Of a DNA stretch of 64,000 bases, positions 61,893 through 64,000 are shown piece by piece. How positions within the stretch are numbered: the first letter of the stretch is position 1; each line of letters opens with the position of its first letter. A program made the position numbers and the translations under genes. A model generated the notes under the pieces. That model worked only from the letters and a program-made list of their open reading frames with translations, did not search any database and was not told the origin of the DNA. The DNA comes from JAPPKS01 sp963667895 (GTDB lineage: Bacteria; Poribacteria; WGA-4E; PCPOR2b), in NCBI GenBank assembly GCA_965223985.1, contig OZ245030.1, positions 806,001-870,000 of the forward strand. Reading direction: 5' to 3'.

Positions 61893-62684
61893 TCACGGAT
61901 TTCGCGGCAAGACGGTATTTTGAATTCCGCCCATCAACGCTATGATTTCGCGCTCACTTAGCGCAACGTTGAAGACGGCGAACTCGTCGATAATGCCGCC
62001 AAAAGTATCTCCAGGATCGCGAAATATAAAGGATCTAGGTCTACCTCCGATGTGCAAATCCCCAGTACGGGGAGAATATTGACTCGCACTCTTATACAAC
62101 GCCACCTCGGACCCGTTTCTGTAGATTTTCATGAAATTTTGGCTTGCGCTGCATACAAATGCCCAATGTTCCCACCTGCCCAGAGTTTCCGAGGGACGAT
62201 GCATCCAAATCTGTTCACGACCAAATTGCCAGTGAATAGCGTTAGGTATGGGCGTATTCCACGGGAAGTGCACGGTGAAGCGGTCAACTATCCGAGCGCT
62301 CCGATGACCAGGCCGGTTAATTGGAACCAAACTGAAAAGGTCGTGATTCTTGATTTCTTCAAGTTTGACCCATGCCACGACGGTCACTTCGCTACCGGGA
62401 ACAGACTCACCAAAATCCGGTACGACGACGACATCACCGGCACCATCAAATTGTAAAGCAGTGCCAAACTTGCCGGGGACTCGTGTGGGGTGTTCTCTCA
62501 AGCTCCCATCGTGTCCATTGCCGGACGAATCAATGGCGATTTTGTCTTTGTCCTCGTCAAAAAGCCACATGGCGACAATCTTGTCCGGACTGATCTTGGG
62601 GTAGTTGGTCGACTTCGGCTTTGCGCAACCGGCTGCAACGAATAGAAACGGAATACACAATACACACAATCTATTTAACTTCAT
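61893..62684 (-). CDS. LamG-domain lipoprotein
   Basis: The start MKLNRLCVLCIPFLFVAAGC has a lipoprotein lipobox with the modified Cys at 20. One LamG/concanavalin-like domain follows: IVAMWLFDEDKDKIAIDSSGNGHDG, FGTALQFDGAGDVVVVPDF, EVTVVAWVKLEEI, GRWEHWAFVC and GGIIDEFAVFNVALSEREIIALM. It probably binds glycans or proteins at the cell surface. ATG 62684 has AGG upstream. Its 3' end has been copied 1.3 kb away (60511-60646). Confidence 0.87.
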   Translation of the reverse strand: MKLNRLCVLCIPFLFVAAGCAKPKSTNYPKISPDKIVAMWLFDEDKDKIAIDSSGNGHDGSLREHPTRVPGKFGTALQFDGAGDVVVVPDFGESVPGSEVTVVAWVKLEEIKNHDLFSLVPINRPGHRSARIVDRFTVHFPWNTPIPNAIHWQFGREQIWMHRPSETLGRWEHWAFVCSASQNFMKIYRNGSEVALYKSASQYSPRTGDLHIGGRPRSFIFRDPGDTFGGIIDEFAVFNVALSEREIIALMGGIQNTVLPRNP

Positions 62685-62813
62685 TTTTGACCTATCCTTT
62701 CGTTCGGTGCCGAATTTTCAATGGTGCGGTTCATGGGAAATGTTTCTTTGGAAATTAGAATCTGTAGAATTTTCTGGATTTTTCGCCCCCCAAAGGGGCA
62801 ATGCAAGTTGATC

Positions 62814-62843
62814 GTTGGGTTTCGGGAGCCGGCTCAACCCAAC
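62814..62843. repeat. compact GTTGGGT/CAACCCAAC hairpin
   Basis: GTTGGGT (62814-62820) and ACCCAAC (62837-62843) pair, enclosing a short CGGGAGCCGG part that can also pair. It is the most compact member of the dispersed palindrome family and continues into AACCTACAAGAACCA. The 62685-62964 gap holds nothing else but repeat sequence. Confidence 0.65.
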
Positions 62844-62964
62844 CTACAAGAACCATCCGCCGAGTTAATCTCTACCTTACCTACAGAGTTATTCACTCGG
62901 TTGATCCCTTAGCAAGGGGGAGGATTTGATGAGCGGGGAATACTGGGAAAGACTATCGCAGTCG

Positions 62965-63801
62965 CTATTCGCTCCCTTGATCGGCGAGGGGTGAGAAGAA
63001 GTCGAGGGATTCGAGGCGTTGTCGCCACCGCAAGCGTCTGGGGCTAGCGTCGGGAGCCGACCACCAAGCTGCGTCGTACCATGAACCAACGGGCAGGTCG
63101 AATTTTTCGAGATCGGATTTCTTACGTTTGTGAAACGCCCAACGAAGCGCTTTTTCTTCTTCGAGGTTTGTGGGGTTGTGGTAATACACAACAGCGCCGA
63201 GGCGTCGATCGCCTCGGCCGCCGCGGCTGGCATGTGAGAGGCGATGGTCGAAGACAATGACATCGCCCGGCTGTGATTCGATGCTGAAGCCGGGCACCTC
63301 ATCTATAGAGGCGCCATCGGTATTTTGGTGCGCCCTCCTGAACTCGCGCATCTGATCGAAGTAGGGACGATGATGCGAGCCGGGGACAACCCGAAGCGCT
63401 CCGTTCGCGGCGGTGAGGGGATCGAAATAGAAGACAAACTTTACACCGTGTTGATGGTAGCTGTCGGTATCCGCATGCCAAGGGGTATTGCCGACATGAC
63501 GATTACCTGTCGCATTGATGCCGAGGATGTCCGGTCCTCCGAGCGACTCGGCGACGGTGATGAAGCGCGCGTCTTCGAGCAGGGACGCAAAGAACGGGGT
63601 GGTCGTTTCCATCAAGTAGGTGTGGTGCATCTGCGTGCCGTCAAAGGGCGCATGACGATACTTACTCTCAAGCCCGACTTCAAACTCGCGGCGCAGCCTG
63701 TCCATTTCGCCAGCGTCAAACAATTGACGCAACAGCACGAATCCGAAAGAATCAAAGTGTTGTCGTTGCTTCTTCGTTAACATTTGCGATGTGAAGCTCA
63801 T
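62965..63801 (-). CDS. phytanoyl-CoA dioxygenase (PhyH) family protein
   Basis: This is another Fe(II)/2-oxoglutarate oxygenase. GFVLLRQLFDAGEMDRLRREF is the typical opening; the HxD is in TPWHADTDSYHQHGVKF, the distal His in IVFDHRLSHASRGGRGDRRL. NGALRVVPGSHHRPYFDQMRE is the conserved middle. The start is not clear: 63801 is one of several in-frame codons and none has a ribosome site. By eye it is GC-richer than neighbours, so it may be acquired. The sequence after its stop is the dispersed GACTATCGC repeat. The last 130 bases of the window beyond it hold no gene. Confidence 0.85.
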   Translation of the reverse strand: MSFTSQMLTKKQRQHFDSFGFVLLRQLFDAGEMDRLRREFEVGLESKYRHAPFDGTQMHHTYLMETTTPFFASLLEDARFITVAESLGGPDILGINATGNRHVGNTPWHADTDSYHQHGVKFVFYFDPLTAANGALRVVPGSHHRPYFDQMREFRRAHQNTDGASIDEVPGFSIESQPGDVIVFDHRLSHASRGGRGDRRLGAVVYYHNPTNLEEEKALRWAFHKRKKSDLEKFDLPVGSWYDAAWWSAPDASPRRLRWRQRLESLDFFSPLADQGSE

Positions 63802-64000
63802 GCATGTGGAATCAATTACCATAGGCAATTGAAGGGTGATTTGATCCATGCAAAACGACGCCGTATGCAATTCTTTGAAATAGTTTAGTGGTCAAGGGGA
63901 CGGTAGACACTGGCGACTATGTCTTGCACGGTCTATAGTCTCTGCAACAAAATTTTACACAACATCTTCAATCTGATCAAACATGGGCGTCAACCCCCAA

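Overview
The window looks like a bacterial chromosome segment of mid GC content with very mixed gene content. Housekeeping genes (rpsB-tsf-frr-cdsA-dxr, alaS, heme genes, gpsA, selA-selB-tRNA-Sec) alternate with phytanoyl-CoA dioxygenase, LamG, DUF4091, VOC and TPR genes and with accessory islands. This mix, the full selenocysteine module and the many short dispersed palindromic repeats fit an uncultured lineage such as Candidatus Poribacteria. That placement is inference from gene content only.

Layout, left to right. 1-7.3 kb: end of an HTTM-domain gene, a frame-interrupted ECF sigma factor with its zinc-binding anti-sigma factor, and a 1559-residue TPR protein. 7.3-12 kb (minus): rpsB-tsf-frr-cdsA-dxr, lacking the pyrH and uppS genes usually found in this cluster. 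12-13 kb: a PhyH dioxygenase. 13.4-17.7 kb: a small accessory patch with a 22-residue-repeat protein, a decayed transposase, and a translationally coupled FRG-domain/TPR pair. 17.7-22.5 kb (plus): alaS, a DUF948 protein, a YtxH protein and larB. 22.5-32.6 kb (minus): a heme cluster (hemE, MBL/TPR hydrolase, hemH, beta-helix protein, TIM-barrel protein, protoporphyrinogen oxidase, pentaheme cytochrome c, hemW). 32.8-36.4 kb (plus): selA, selB and tRNA-Sec. 36.5-44.8 kb (minus): a class III aminotransferase, a secreted asparagine-synthetase-B-like protein, a DUF4091 protein, gpsA with a nucleotidyltransferase and a HAD phosphatase, and two VOC proteins.

45-63 kb is an accessory, repeat-rich region. 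It holds LamG proteins, a frameshifted DUF2806 gene, a one-polypeptide restriction-modification enzyme, a DUF2283 protein, a two-gene module (a Met-Gly-starting protein plus a QueC-like/TIR fusion), a terminase pair, a strongly structured RNA candidate, two long 22-residue-repeat proteins, two tiny genes, hicBA, and a second PhyH dioxygenase at the right edge.

The most interesting item is the QueC-like/TIR module at 50719-53405. It resembles the deazaguanine-protein conjugation arms of the type IV CBASS and Qat antiphage systems, but the QueC-like enzyme is fused directly to a TIR domain and neither the Qat ATPase nor the TatD gene is nearby. The second is an unassigned structured RNA at 56222-56342, next to the terminase genes.
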